Shown piece after piece: positions 1-9,267 of a DNA stretch of 64,000 bases (position 1 is its first letter; every line of letters begins with the position of its first letter). The position numbers and the translations under genes are program-made. Source of the stretch: an uncultured Selenomonadales bacterium. Its GTDB lineage: Bacteria; Bacillota; Negativicutes; Selenomonadales; Selenomonadaceae. The notes under the pieces were generated by a model, which was given only the letters and a program-made list of their open reading frames with translations, searched no databases and was not told the origin of the DNA. The DNA lies in NCBI GenBank assembly GCA_947307055.1, contig CAMZHX010000001.1, forward strand, positions 124,001 through 188,000. The letters are read 5' to 3'.

Positions 1-25
1 GCAGGTTGTAATCTTTTTCTGCCAT
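1..25 (-). CDS. 5' end of a gene running off the left edge
   Basis: An ATG on the minus strand at 25 opens a frame reading MAEKDYNL before the window ends. It lies 80 bases beyond the stop of the branching enzyme in the same direction, so it may be the next gene of a glycogen operon. Only eight residues are visible and no strong Shine-Dalgarno is seen, so neither family nor reality can be confirmed. Confidence 0.3.
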
Positions 26-33
26 AATCTTGT

Positions 34-110
34 TAAGGGAAATGGGAAAAGGGAAATGGGAAAAGTCTTCTCCCTACCCTTTTCCCTTCTCCTTTCTCCC
101 TTCTCCCTCA
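34..110. repeat. Heptamer-built inverted repeat (copy 1)
   Basis: A left arm made of GGGAAAA/GGGAAAT heptamers (34-65) is followed by a short TCTTCTCCCTA loop and a complementary arm of CCCTTTT/CCCTTCT heptamers. It ends exactly at the glgB stop codon (108-110). The same design recurs at 20235-20309 and 50467-50547. It could fold as a long hairpin and may help terminate glgB transcription, but no uridine tract follows. Confidence 0.8.
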
Positions 111-2120
111 GTTCTTCCACAACACGACGCCACTACGCGCCGGAATGTAAAGCTTAAGCCAATCTTTGTCCTGTCTGTCGTAAACAGGGTCGTAATTCGT
201 GTAGTGAGGAACCGTGTCGTCCGTCAAGCCGAAGCCGCCAAAAGCTTTGTCGTCCGTGTTGAGCATAACGTCGTAATCGCCCTTCGGAACCAAAAAGCCA
301 TAATCGACAAAAGATTTGGTCGGCGAGAAGTTGAACACGAACAGCAACCGCCCGCGCATATACGCTAAAACTTGGTCGGCGTCGTCGTGCCAAATCTCGC
401 GAACAGGCAAACTAGCAAAATCGGGCTCCGCCTTAATGACAGCTATCATAGCCCTATCGAAGTCGCCCAGCTCGTGATAGCAAAGCGATTTATCGTCCGC
501 CAAATGCCATTGACGTTGCGCGTATTTATGGCTCCAACCGTTACCTTCGCGCGGGAAGTCAATCCACTCTGGATGCCCGAACTCATTGCCCATGAAGTTC
601 AGATAGCCGCCGTTCATCGTCGAGAGCGTCACGAGCCGAATCATTTTGTGCAACGCTATGCCGCGATTAGCTATGTCGTTTTCGTCGCCCTTCTTGAAGT
701 GCCAATACATATCGGCATCAATCAGCCGGAAAATAATTGTCTTGTCGCCGACAAGGGCTTGGTCGTGACTTTCGGCGTAGGAAATAGTTTTTTCATCTGC
801 GCGGCGATTGGTCATCTCCCAGAAAATACTGGACGGTTTCCAATCCTCGTCGCGCTTCTCCTTAATCATCTTAATCCAGTAATCCGGGACATTCATAGCA
901 AGTCGGTAGTCGAAGCCAAAGCCGCCGTCCTCAAATTTGCTAGCGAGTCCGGGCATTCCGCTGACATCCTCCGCAATCGTGACGGCATTGGGCTTGACCT
1001 CGTGAATCATTTTGTTCGCCAACATCAGATAACAAATCGCGTTGTCGTCTTGGTGCCCGTTGAAGTAGTCTCCGTAGCCCATGAACGCCTCGCCTAAGCC
1101 GTGACTGTAATAAAGCATGGAAGTTATGCCGTCGAAGCGGAAGCCGTCGAAGTGATATTCCTGCAACCAGTATTTGCAATTCGACAGCAGGAAATGTAAA
1201 ACGTCGTCCTTGCCGTAATCAAAGCAGAGACTATCCCACGCGGGGTGCTCGTGACGGTCGCCCTCGTAGAAAAATTGATTTGGGTCGCCCGCTAAGTTCC
1301 CTAAGCCTTCGACCTCGTTTTTGACGGCGTGGCTATGTACAATGTCCATTATAACGCCAATGCCCATTTGGTGAGCCGCGTCAATCATATCCTTGAGTTC
1401 GTCGGGGGTGCCGAAACGACTTGACGGCGCAAAGAAGCTGCTAACATGATAGCCGAAGCTGCCGTAGTAAGGGTGCTCCTGAATCGCCATAACTTGAATC
1501 GCGTTGTAACCGGCTTGCTTGACGCGCGGCAAAACATTTTCTTTAAACTCGGTGTAGGTGCCGACCTTCTCAGCGTCCTGCGACATTCCAACGTGGCATT
1601 CGTAAATCAAAAGCGGCTTGGTATCGATTTTGAATCCGGCGTCGTGCCACTCGTGCGGGTGTTCGGGATTCCAAACCTGCGCGGAGAAAATTTTCGTTTG
1701 GTCGTCCTGCACGACGCGCTGACACCATGCCGGAATTCTTTCGCCCTCGCCGGTCTCCCAATGCACTTTCATTTTATAGAGGTCGCCGTGTTTGAGCTGA
1801 TTCTCCGAGAGTTTCAATTCCCAGTTGCCGCCGATAAGCCGCTCGCAACGATAAGCTTCGTCCTCTTGCCAGTTGTTGAAGTCGCCGATTAAATAAATTT
1901 TGGTGGCATTCGGAGCCCATTCGCGGAAAACCCAGCCGTAGCCGGTCTTATGCAGGCCGAAATACAAATGCCCGTCCGCGAAGTCAGAAAGAGTGCGCTT
2001 TCCGTCCTGCGTGAGTTGGGAAATTTTCCAAACTGCATGGTCATGACGACCGCGAATCGCCTCTTCGTAGGGTTCAAGCCAGCCGTCCTTCGCCACCAGC
2101 CCGATATGTTCTTTTGCCAT
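108..2120 (-). CDS. glgB: 1,4-alpha-glucan branching enzyme
   Basis: The enzyme makes alpha-1,6 branches in glycogen by cutting and transferring alpha-1,4 chains in the cytoplasm. The 670-residue protein has an N-terminal CBM48-like domain (about residues 60-170) and a GH13 barrel. The nucleophile region reads DGFRFDG (about residue 330), the acid region IAEDVSG (about 383) and the third acidic motif AESHDQ (about 451). The order and the wording of these motifs resemble the eukaryote-like GH13 subfamily 8 rather than the usual GlgB of Bacillus; this sub-assignment is from memory of the motifs. The ATG at 2120 has AAAGGAGG seven bases upstream. A repeat hairpin abuts the stop codon. The other glycogen genes are not inside the window. 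Confidence 0.95.
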   Translation of the reverse strand: MAKEHIGLVAKDGWLEPYEEAIRGRHDHAVWKISQLTQDGKRTLSDFADGHLYFGLHKTGYGWVFREWAPNATKIYLIGDFNNWQEDEAYRCERLIGGNWELKLSENQLKHGDLYKMKVHWETGEGERIPAWCQRVVQDDQTKIFSAQVWNPEHPHEWHDAGFKIDTKPLLIYECHVGMSQDAEKVGTYTEFKENVLPRVKQAGYNAIQVMAIQEHPYYGSFGYHVSSFFAPSSRFGTPDELKDMIDAAHQMGIGVIMDIVHSHAVKNEVEGLGNLAGDPNQFFYEGDRHEHPAWDSLCFDYGKDDVLHFLLSNCKYWLQEYHFDGFRFDGITSMLYYSHGLGEAFMGYGDYFNGHQDDNAICYLMLANKMIHEVKPNAVTIAEDVSGMPGLASKFEDGGFGFDYRLAMNVPDYWIKMIKEKRDEDWKPSSIFWEMTNRRADEKTISYAESHDQALVGDKTIIFRLIDADMYWHFKKGDENDIANRGIALHKMIRLVTLSTMNGGYLNFMGNEFGHPEWIDFPREGNGWSHKYAQRQWHLADDKSLCYHELGDFDRAMIAVIKAEPDFASLPVREIWHDDADQVLAYMRGRLLFVFNFSPTKSFVDYGFLVPKGDYDVMLNTDDKAFGGFGLTDDTVPHYTNYDPVYDRQDKDWLKLYIPARSGVVLWKN

Positions 2121-2162
2121 AGGGTTGCCTCCTTTGATGTGTTTTCAGAATCTTCCGCGCTG

Positions 2163-2168
2163 ATTGTA
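2163..2168 (-). promoter_or_regulatory. Extended -10 for glgB
   Basis: On the minus strand TGT precedes TACAAT, giving an extended -10 about 43 bases upstream of the glgB start. The -35 zone falls in the heptamer repeat 2172-2206 and has no good TTGACA match. Confidence 0.45.
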
Positions 2169-2171
2169 ACA

Positions 2172-2206
2172 GAAAAAGGGAAAAGGGAAAAGGGAAATGG
2201 GAAAAG
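2172..2206. repeat. GGGAAAA heptamer tandem repeat
   Basis: About five consecutive units of GGGAAAA/GGGAAAT with a 7-bp period lie between the divergent glgB and histidine kinase genes. This is the one-armed form of the element found as a full inverted repeat at 34-110. Confidence 0.8.
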
Positions 2207-2270
2207 TTTTTGAAGGAAATTTTTGCTCGTCAAAGAATTCAAGCAGAAAATTTTTTGTCGGGTGGAATTT

Positions 2271-5200
2271 ATGCTTGGGCTCAAAGACGAATGGCAAATT
2301 TTGAAGACGGGCAAGCGTTCGGACTTCATGACGATAGCGGCTATAACGGCGACATTTATTTTAGTCGTCGCGTTGAATATATTTTTCATCTTCAGAGTGA
2401 CCGCGCAGCAAACTGAAAAAATCGGGCGCATGGAACTTGAAAGCATTCGTAGCGAATTGCAGGAGACAATCTCAATCGCCGAGCGCATGACATTACGGGT
2501 CGCGGGCAGTGCCGAACAACTTTTAGCTTCGGGGGCCTCGCAGGAGACGATTAGAAAATTTTTCATTCAAGAGCAACGCTCGCAAAAACTTCTGTCGAAG
2601 GGCGAATGCTTTAACGTCTACATTGCTAACAAAGATTGGGCGATAATCCCCGAATTTAATACGCCCGCCGACTTCGACGCGACTAAAAAAAATTGGTACA
2701 TCGGCGCGGCTGAACGTCCAGGCAAAATTTTTATCACCGAGCCCTACGGCAACGCGGATGGGCACGGGCTTTGCTTTACAGTCGCGCTCATGCTCTCCGA
2801 TAAAAATACCGTCGTCGCGCTCGATTTTAATTTCTCAAGCGTCCAAGCCTCAATTAACAAAATGAATACCGGCCTAGACCGCGAAGCCCTCATCGTCACC
2901 AAAAACGGCATGATTATCGGCGCGTCCAATAAAAATTTCGTCGGTCAAAAAATTTCTAAGGCCTCGCCCGAATGTCAAGGCATCGTCGCCAGAGTCCTCA
3001 ACTCGACCAGCCAAGAAAGTTTCGACACAGAAATTTACGGGCAATCGCGGAAGATTTTCAGCAGCAAAACCGATAACGGTTGGTATCTGATTCTCGACGT
3101 TGACAGAACCGCGCTTTATAGGGAAGATTATAAGCAAATGCTGATAACTTCGGCGGTCAACGTCTGGATGATTATTGTTATCGTCTTCTACTACCTAAAG
3201 AGCATGAAAAATCGCCTGCAAGCCGTCAAAGCCCTGCAAGCTAAGGAAGAATTTTTGTCGAACTTGTCTAAGGAATTGCGGACGCCTCTGCAGAAAATTT
3301 TAAAGTTCTCAAAGGTCGGGGCATTGGGCGGCGATGAACATCCCGTCGAGAGTGCCGCGCAAGTCAAAGAGGCCGCAACTAAACTTTCCGACATGCTAGA
3401 CAATCTCTTTTCGTTTTCAAATATCGTCACGAAGACCGATAAGAAAATCACTAAGCGCGTCGACGAGGAAATCAAACACGCCAAGACCAGTCGCAAAGCT
3501 CGCCGAAATATTATTATCGTGCTGACCGTCGCGCTGATTTTCAGATTGGGCATAAGTATTGATACGACGATTGGTTGGGGTAATAGCGAAATGCGCGGCG
3601 ACGTTGACCGCTACGAAAATCGCCTGTCGAATTGGATTGCCGAACAGAAAAGTATTTTGGGCATGTTCGTAAACGTCATAGCTGAACAGCCCGAACTCAT
3701 GACGAATTACCCCGCCGCCGTGAAGTTCCTTGACGGCATCGCTAAAAAATATCCGGACATCTCCGCCTGCTACCTTGCTAATCCCGATAACGAACACCCA
3801 ATCATTATGAATAACGGTTGGGAATCGCACGACCCAAATTGGCGCGTCGATAAGCGGCCATGGTACATCGAGACGGCGGACTTTGCTAAGGGCTCCGATG
3901 ACTTCACGATTTCCTCACCGTATATCGATTATCGCACGGGGAATTATTGTGTGACGTTCGCCAAAGTTGTTTACGGCAAGGGCGGCGAGTTCATTGGCAT
4001 TTTCGCCATTGATTTTTATATCGACCGCTTGATTCAAATTTTGTCGACGAGCTACACCGCCGAAGGTTACGCCTTCCTCGTCGACGAGAACGGCAACATA
4101 ATCAATCACCCCAACTTCCCGTATCAAATGGCGACCGATAACAAGATTAACATTTCCGCGACCGAATACCGCAACACTTACGCGAGCGGCGAAGATTTTC
4201 TAATCAAAGATTTTCGCGGCAATTACGTCACGGCCTTTGCTAAGAAAAATTTGCCGTCGGGTTTTACGGTCGTGGTCGTCAACAACTGGTGGAATATCTA
4301 CGGACAAGTTTTAATATTCGGCGTCGCGTTCCTCGTTATTTATCTGATTTGCGTTTGGCTAGTCGTCGCGTTCGTCGATAACCTCTTGAAATGGCAAGCC
4401 GCAGTTCAGCGCAAATTGAAAACGGCGGCTAAAAATGCTCTGGCGGCCGGTCAAGCTAAATCCCAATTCCTTGCGCAAATGTCTCACGAGATAAGGACGC
4501 CAATAAACGCTGTGCTCGGCATGAACGAAATGATTCTGCGCGAATCGAATGACAAAGACATTCGCGAGTACGCAGAAAATATTTCCGGTGCAAGCAAAAC
4601 CCTCCTGAGCCTCATCAACAGCATTCTCGACTTCTCGAAGATTGAGGAGGGCAAAATGGAAATTATCCCCGTGCGCTACGACACGCTGGAGATGATTGAC
4701 GAGCTCGTCAACATGATTTACGAGAAGGCTAATAAGAAAAAACTTTCGCTGATAACGAAGATTGACCCGAACTTGCCCAAAAGCCTTTTCGGCGACGACA
4801 TGCGCATAAAGCAGGTTATCACGAACATTTTGACTAACGCCGTAAAGTACACCAAGCAAGGCACCGTTACTTTGACGATGAGCGGCGAATTTCTCGGCGA
4901 AGATAATTTTATGCTGTACGTCTCGGTGGCCGATACCGGCATTGGGATTCGGCAGGAGGATATTGAAAAACTTTTTGAATCGTTCATACGCCTCGACGAG
5001 ACTAAGAATAAGAACATTGAGGGGACGGGCTTAGGCATTTCGATTGTCAAGGAACTTTTGACGATGATGAATAGCAAATTGGAAGTGTCGAGCGTTTACG
5101 GCAAGGGCTCCGATTTTTGGTTCAGATTGCCGCAGAAAGTTATCGACAAGACGCCCGTCGGGATTTACGGCGAACATCACAGCGAGCGCAAATTTAAACG

Positions 5201-6065
5201 GGTCGAGACGAATTTTATAAAAGCTCCCGCCGCGAGGGTTTTGGCGGTCGATGATACCGTCATGAACTTGAAGGTTATCAACGGCTTGCTCAAAAGAAAT
5301 TTGATTGTGCCCGACGTGGCTGACAGCGGCGAAAAGTGTTTGCAGTTCGCTCAAAAATATTTCTACCATATAATTTTCCTAGACCACATGATGCCCGAAA
5401 TGGACGGCGTCGAAACTCTCAAGCGACTTCGTGAAATGAATCTGCCCGCCGAAACAAAAGTTATCGTGCTGACCGCCAACGCCATTTCCGGAGCGCGCGA
5501 ACGCTACCTAGCGAAGGGCTTCGACGATTACCTTTCAAAGCCGATTGATGTAAACGCTCTGGAGGCTATCCTGAAAAAATATCTGCCGCCCGAAATCATT
5601 CTGACTGACGAACAACTTGCCAAGTCCGAGCCGCTCAAATTTGAACAGCTCGCGCAGGTTGAGCCGCCCGAAGTCGAAGAGGTCAGCGAAGATGAATTTT
5701 CAAAGGCGGAGCGTCAACGATTTGAGAAATTTTGCCCGTCGCTCGACTTGGATACGGGATTGGCAAATTGCATGGACAGCAAAGACTTTTTCAAGGAGTT
5801 GGCTGAAGAATTCGTGACGGGCGATAAGACTGCCGAGCTTGAAAAAAATTTGGCGGCTGAAGATTGGAGCGAGTACAGGATAGCGGCGCACGCGCTCAAA
5901 AGTACGTCACTAGTTATCGGGGCAATTAGTTTGAGCGAAAAGGCTAAGGCGCAGGAATTTGCCGCCCGCGACGGGAATATTGATGACGTTAGAAAGAATC
6001 ACGCCGAGTTATTGGCGACTTATAAAAAAGTTCGCGAGGAATTAAAAGGGTGGTTAGGGGATTAG
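2271..6065 (+). CDS. Double-sensor hybrid histidine kinase with REC and HPt domains
   Basis: Membrane-bound phosphorelay sensor. With the ATG at 2271 (GGTGG five bases upstream) it has 1264 residues; a TTG at 2223 with AGGA upstream would add 16. Order: membrane segment, first extracellular Cache-like sensor, membrane segment (about residue 300), a HisKA-like helix reading LSKELRTPLQ (about 330), membrane segment, second Cache-like sensor with WYIETA-type motif, membrane segment, true HisKA (MSHEIRTP, His near 738), HATPase with N, G1 (ADTGIGI) and G2 (GTGLGI) boxes, receiver with DHMMPEMDG (Asp near 1037) and HPt with AHALKST (His near 1205). In the first HisKA-like helix the phospho-acceptor His is Lys and no ATPase domain follows. 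The response regulator gene 6199-7464 lies next and is the obvious partner. The ligand is unknown. Confidence 0.93.
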   Translation: MLGLKDEWQILKTGKRSDFMTIAAITATFILVVALNIFFIFRVTAQQTEKIGRMELESIRSELQETISIAERMTLRVAGSAEQLLASGASQETIRKFFIQEQRSQKLLSKGECFNVYIANKDWAIIPEFNTPADFDATKKNWYIGAAERPGKIFITEPYGNADGHGLCFTVALMLSDKNTVVALDFNFSSVQASINKMNTGLDREALIVTKNGMIIGASNKNFVGQKISKASPECQGIVARVLNSTSQESFDTEIYGQSRKIFSSKTDNGWYLILDVDRTALYREDYKQMLITSAVNVWMIIVIVFYYLKSMKNRLQAVKALQAKEEFLSNLSKELRTPLQKILKFSKVGALGGDEHPVESAAQVKEAATKLSDMLDNLFSFSNIVTKTDKKITKRVDEEIKHAKTSRKARRNIIIVLTVALIFRLGISIDTTIGWGNSEMRGDVDRYENRLSNWIAEQKSILGMFVNVIAEQPELMTNYPAAVKFLDGIAKKYPDISACYLANPDNEHPIIMNNGWESHDPNWRVDKRPWYIETADFAKGSDDFTISSPYIDYRTGNYCVTFAKVVYGKGGEFIGIFAIDFYIDRLIQILSTSYTAEGYAFLVDENGNIINHPNFPYQMATDNKINISATEYRNTYASGEDFLIKDFRGNYVTAFAKKNLPSGFTVVVVNNWWNIYGQVLIFGVAFLVIYLICVWLVVAFVDNLLKWQAAVQRKLKTAAKNALAAGQAKSQFLAQMSHEIRTPINAVLGMNEMILRESNDKDIREYAENISGASKTLLSLINSILDFSKIEEGKMEIIPVRYDTLEMIDELVNMIYEKANKKKLSLITKIDPNLPKSLFGDDMRIKQVITNILTNAVKYTKQGTVTLTMSGEFLGEDNFMLYVSVADTGIGIRQEDIEKLFESFIRLDETKNKNIEGTGLGISIVKELLTMMNSKLEVSSVYGKGSDFWFRLPQKVIDKTPVGIYGEHHSERKFKRVETNFIKAPAARVLAVDDTVMNLKVINGLLKRNLIVPDVADSGEKCLQFAQKYFYHIIFLDHMMPEMDGVETLKRLREMNLPAETKVIVLTANAISGARERYLAKGFDDYLSKPIDVNALEAILKKYLPPEIILTDEQLAKSEPLKFEQLAQVEPPEVEEVSEDEFSKAERQRFEKFCPSLDLDTGLANCMDSKDFFKELAEEFVTGDKTAELEKNLAAEDWSEYRIAAHALKSTSLVIGAISLSEKAKAQEFAARDGNIDDVRKNHAELLATYKKVREELKGWLGD

Positions 6066-6067
6066 AA

Positions 6068-6106
6068 ATGGCAAAGATATTGATAGTCGACGACGACCCG
6101 CTTTAA
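6068..6106 (+). pseudogene. Truncated duplicate of a receiver-domain start
   Basis: Two bases after the kinase stop, an ATG opens a 12-codon frame reading MAKILIVDDDPL and then stops. Its first nine codons encode the same residues as the start of the real regulator 131 bases further on, with slightly different bases (TTG ATA GTC versus CTA ATC GTC). The stop lies inside a palindrome, CCCGCTTT-A-AAAGCGGG. It looks like the stump of a second response-regulator gene or a local duplication; a short translated leader is an alternative. Confidence 0.6.
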
Positions 6107-6198
6107 AAGCGGGGGAACAATGTACGCGCTCGACGTTACGATAATTTAAACGTAATCGCCGCGCCGGAATTTTTTGCGAACAATTTGGGGGATTAACA

Positions 6199-7464
6199 AT
6201 GGCAAAGATACTAATCGTCGACGACGAGATAATTATGTTGAAGATTGCGTCGAAAATTTTGTCCAAAGAGTACGAGACGATTTGCGCGAGTTCGGGCGCG
6301 GAGGCAATCGAAATATTCCGGCGCGAAAAGCCCGATTTAATTTTGTCGGATTTGCTCATGCCCGAAATCGACGGCTACGAATTGCACAGGATTTTACAGG
6401 AACAAAGTTCGGAGCCGGTGCCGATAATGTTCATGACCGCCGACGAGCGCGAGGAATCGGAAAGCAAAGGCTTTGAAATCGGCGCGTCGGATTATATTCG
6501 CAAACCGCTCAAAGCTGATATTTTACTGCGGCGCGTGAAAAAAATTTTGGAGAACGTCGATAAGATTCAAGACTTGACAGAGGCGGCGACTTTGGATTTG
6601 ATGACCGGACTTCTAAATAAAACAGCCGCGCAAAGAGAAATTTCAAAACTCTGCGCGACAAGTCAAGGCGTCCTGATGATGCTCGACCTGGATAATTTTA
6701 AGCTCGTCAACGATTTGTACGGACACGCAATGGGCGATAAAATTTTGATTCGATTCGCCGAGCTGATTAAGGGCATGATTCGTTCGACCGATTTGGCGGG
6801 GCGCATGGGCGGCGATGAATTCATTGCCTTTTGCCAAAACGTTCACGACGAGAAAATCATTTTCAACAAGGCGCGTTTCCTGAATCATCAGCTGATAATC
6901 TCGGCGAAAAATTTCATGGGCGAGGATATGAACTTGCCACTTGGCACGTCGATTGGCGCGGTGTTCGTCCCAAATGAAGGCAGGGATTATTCCGCGCTCA
7001 TGAAGAAGGTTGACAAAGCCCTTTACAAAGTCAAGCATCACGGCAAGCATGGTTGCGCGTTTTTCGGCGAATCGAATTCAGCGGACGCGACCGAGCGCAA
7101 AAATATTTCGCAAACGCAAATGCTTTTGAGCGAGCGGAGTTGGGAGCCGGGCGCGTATTTTGTCGACTTTGAAAAGTTCAAGGCGATTTACCAATTTGAA
7201 GCGCGATTGCAAAGGCCGATGAATTTTTTGGAGCTGACACTTGAGACGACGAACGACGAGGCGCGCGAAGATTTTTTAGAGTTGCTGATAAAAATTTTGC
7301 GGCGTAGCGATTGCGTCACGCAGTACGGGCGCGACCAATTCTTGATTATGCTGACCGATACGCCCGCTGAAAATCTCGACGTTGTTCGGAAAAAATTTTC
7401 GGCGGCGTGGCAAGCTAAAAATCTCGGCGGCGAAATCCTCTTCGAGTTCCTAAAAAATTTCTGA
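6199..7464 (+). CDS. Response regulator with GGDEF diguanylate cyclase domain
   Basis: Predicted to make cyclic di-GMP when phosphorylated by the adjacent kinase. Receiver domain at residues 1-120 with the acidic pair near 8-9, phospho-acceptor Asp 51 in SDLLMPEID and the conserved Lys in IRKPL. The GGDEF domain (about 130-290) has LDLDNFK and an intact RMGGDEF near 202-206, so it should be active; an RxxD product-inhibition site is not evident. A third region (about 310-420) resembles a second GGDEF domain in decay: FVDFEKFK matches the metal-binding strand and YGRDQF replaces GGDEF. The family normally ends after one GGDEF. The gene starts with ATG after GGGGATTAAC and is co-oriented with the kinase upstream. 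Confidence 0.9.
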   Translation: MAKILIVDDEIIMLKIASKILSKEYETICASSGAEAIEIFRREKPDLILSDLLMPEIDGYELHRILQEQSSEPVPIMFMTADEREESESKGFEIGASDYIRKPLKADILLRRVKKILENVDKIQDLTEAATLDLMTGLLNKTAAQREISKLCATSQGVLMMLDLDNFKLVNDLYGHAMGDKILIRFAELIKGMIRSTDLAGRMGGDEFIAFCQNVHDEKIIFNKARFLNHQLIISAKNFMGEDMNLPLGTSIGAVFVPNEGRDYSALMKKVDKALYKVKHHGKHGCAFFGESNSADATERKNISQTQMLLSERSWEPGAYFVDFEKFKAIYQFEARLQRPMNFLELTLETTNDEAREDFLELLIKILRRSDCVTQYGRDQFLIMLTDTPAENLDVVRKKFSAAWQAKNLGGEILFEFLKNF

Positions 7465-7482
7465 TCAAGGCAGGCGATTAAA

Positions 7483-8991
7483 ATGAGTTATGTTCCGCGC
7501 ATTTTGCTTTGTGGCGACGTGAATTCTTTTCAAAGCGCGGCTGGAAATATGGCGATTGAGATTGTCGGACAAATTTTTTTCACGGGCGCGGCGGAGCGCG
7601 GCGAAAATCTTATATTCGCGAACAGCAACGACTTGGACTTCTACAAGCCCGGCGAGATTAAAATTTTTTTGAACGGCGCGGAAATTTCTGCCGACGAACT
7701 TAGAAAACTTTTGGACGGCGCAGTTGATTACATTGTCTTTGACGACGCCAGAAATTTTATCGGGCGACACAATGATTTGCATTCGCTCGGACTTTCAGAA
7801 CGTTATATCACTCGCGAAAATCTTTTTCGGCAAGCCCGCCACAATTTTTATTCCGCCAAGAATCTTGAGACGCTCCCCGAAATTTTACGCGATAATAAAA
7901 TTTCCAGTCTGCTCGATGTCGACGGAATTTTTTACGAGACGGATTATTTTCTATTCCCCGAAAAGTTCCCGACTGTCGAAGGCGTCATTCAGAAGCCCGA
8001 ACCGATTCTTGAAAATTTCTACAGGAAAATTTACGCCGCGCTTGCCGATTGCCGTTTCAAATTTTACGACGCGATTTTTATCAGCGAACGCGAGACCGAA
8101 AATTTTATTAACGTCCTGCTTGAGACAAATGACTTGTCGAAAAATATTTTGACCTTCGCTAGGAAAAATTCTGCGCTCGAAAAATTTTTGGCGGCTAACG
8201 AAAACGCCTTTGAAAAAATTCAACGCTTCCCCGCCGTCAATGGCAACTGGTATCTGATTAAAAAGTGCGCACAGAAAAATTTTTGCGTATACGTCGTTAC
8301 GCACAAAGACCCTAAGCTAGACGCCCTGCCCGAAGGTTACAAGATGATTCACGCCGGCCACGCGCAGGCTAAAGAGGATTTCGGCTACATAGGCGACGAC
8401 ACCGGCGACAATATCAGCCGCCTAAATCTTTATCTCAACGAAGTCACCGCGCTTTATTGGATTTGGAAAAATACTTCGCACGCAATTATTGGGCTCAATC
8501 ACTACCGAAGATTTTTCACGAGCGACGGCGAAAATATCTTGTCGCTTGAGGCGGCGGAAGAAATTTTGCGCGACTACGACATAATCGTTGCTCAAAATGC
8601 CGTGTCGAATTTAAGTATTTCTTGTTGGCAGATGTTGATTAGCGGCGACGACTTGGAAAATTTTGTCGCGAACATTTTCAGAAAACATATCGCGCTCAAG
8701 CAACCCGATTACCTCGCCGCCTTTGAAAGGGTTGCCGAATCTTTTACGGGTTTTCAATACGAAATTTTCATCACGCGACGAAATATTTTCGAGGCTTATT
8801 GTGAGTGGCTGTTTTCGTTCCTGCTCGACGTTATGAAGGAAGTTTTGCTACGGACAAACATTGCCGAGATAAAAAATCCGCGCAAGTATAGAATCATTTC
8901 TTTTATAGCAGAGAGGCTTATGACTGTTTGGTTGAGGAAAAATCATTTGCGGATAAAGAAGTTACCGGTGCTGTTTCGCAAGGGCATTTGA
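7483..8991 (+). CDS. DUF4422 domain protein, probable glycan biosynthesis
   Basis: The 502-residue protein has two parts. Residues 1 to about 255 are not recognised; they contain alternating short strands and helices of a nucleotide-sugar-enzyme flavour but no motif I can name. Residues about 262-490 fit DUF4422, seen in capsule and glycosyltransferase gene sets: VYVVTHKD at the start, the IGDDTGDNIS segment, ALYWIWKN and the highly typical GLNHYRRFF. No signal peptide or membrane segment, so it is likely cytosolic or membrane-associated. ATG at 7483 lies 16 bases after the regulator stop. A glycosyltransferase role is inferred from the family. Confidence 0.8.
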   Translation: MSYVPRILLCGDVNSFQSAAGNMAIEIVGQIFFTGAAERGENLIFANSNDLDFYKPGEIKIFLNGAEISADELRKLLDGAVDYIVFDDARNFIGRHNDLHSLGLSERYITRENLFRQARHNFYSAKNLETLPEILRDNKISSLLDVDGIFYETDYFLFPEKFPTVEGVIQKPEPILENFYRKIYAALADCRFKFYDAIFISERETENFINVLLETNDLSKNILTFARKNSALEKFLAANENAFEKIQRFPAVNGNWYLIKKCAQKNFCVYVVTHKDPKLDALPEGYKMIHAGHAQAKEDFGYIGDDTGDNISRLNLYLNEVTALYWIWKNTSHAIIGLNHYRRFFTSDGENILSLEAAEEILRDYDIIVAQNAVSNLSISCWQMLISGDDLENFVANIFRKHIALKQPDYLAAFERVAESFTGFQYEIFITRRNIFEAYCEWLFSFLLDVMKEVLLRTNIAEIKNPRKYRIISFIAERLMTVWLRKNHLRIKKLPVLFRKGI

Positions 8992-9006
8992 GCGGAGGTG
9001 ATTGAA

Positions 9007-9267
9007 ATGAAAATTCGAGGCGCAGTCATAATTGAACAGGGCGTGACTTTTGCAATCGTGGTAGTCAATCGGACGGTGACGAATTACACTTCGAGAGCGG
9101 TTCGCGTCCGCCATGCGCTGGCGCAATTTTTTAGGAACATGCCAATAATTTTAATGTCGCAGGACTCGAACGGCACGCCGCATTACTACGGGCGCAAGGA
9201 CATTGTACAATTTTTGCAATCGATTCGGCTAGACCAAATCCCTTGGAAGGAGTATTACATTTATTGA
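9007..9267 (+). CDS. Small conserved-looking protein of unknown function
   Basis: 86 residues from the ATG at 9007, chosen because GCGGAGGTG lies seven bases upstream; a GTG three codons earlier is inside that ribosome site. The protein starts with a short beta-rich stretch (GAVIIEQGVTFAIVVVN) and ends with a Tyr-rich tail. No membrane helix, signal peptide or known motif is visible. It overlaps the queH start by four bases (TTGA), so the two are probably translated together; a link to queuosine formation is only positional. Confidence 0.6.
   Translation: MKIRGAVIIEQGVTFAIVVVNRTVTNYTSRAVRVRHALAQFFRNMPIILMSQDSNGTPHYYGRKDIVQFLQSIRLDQIPWKEYYIY

Noticed and set aside
372..1097. Long antisense frame inside glgB
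   Set aside because: Shadow of the branching enzyme frame, without recognisable domains.
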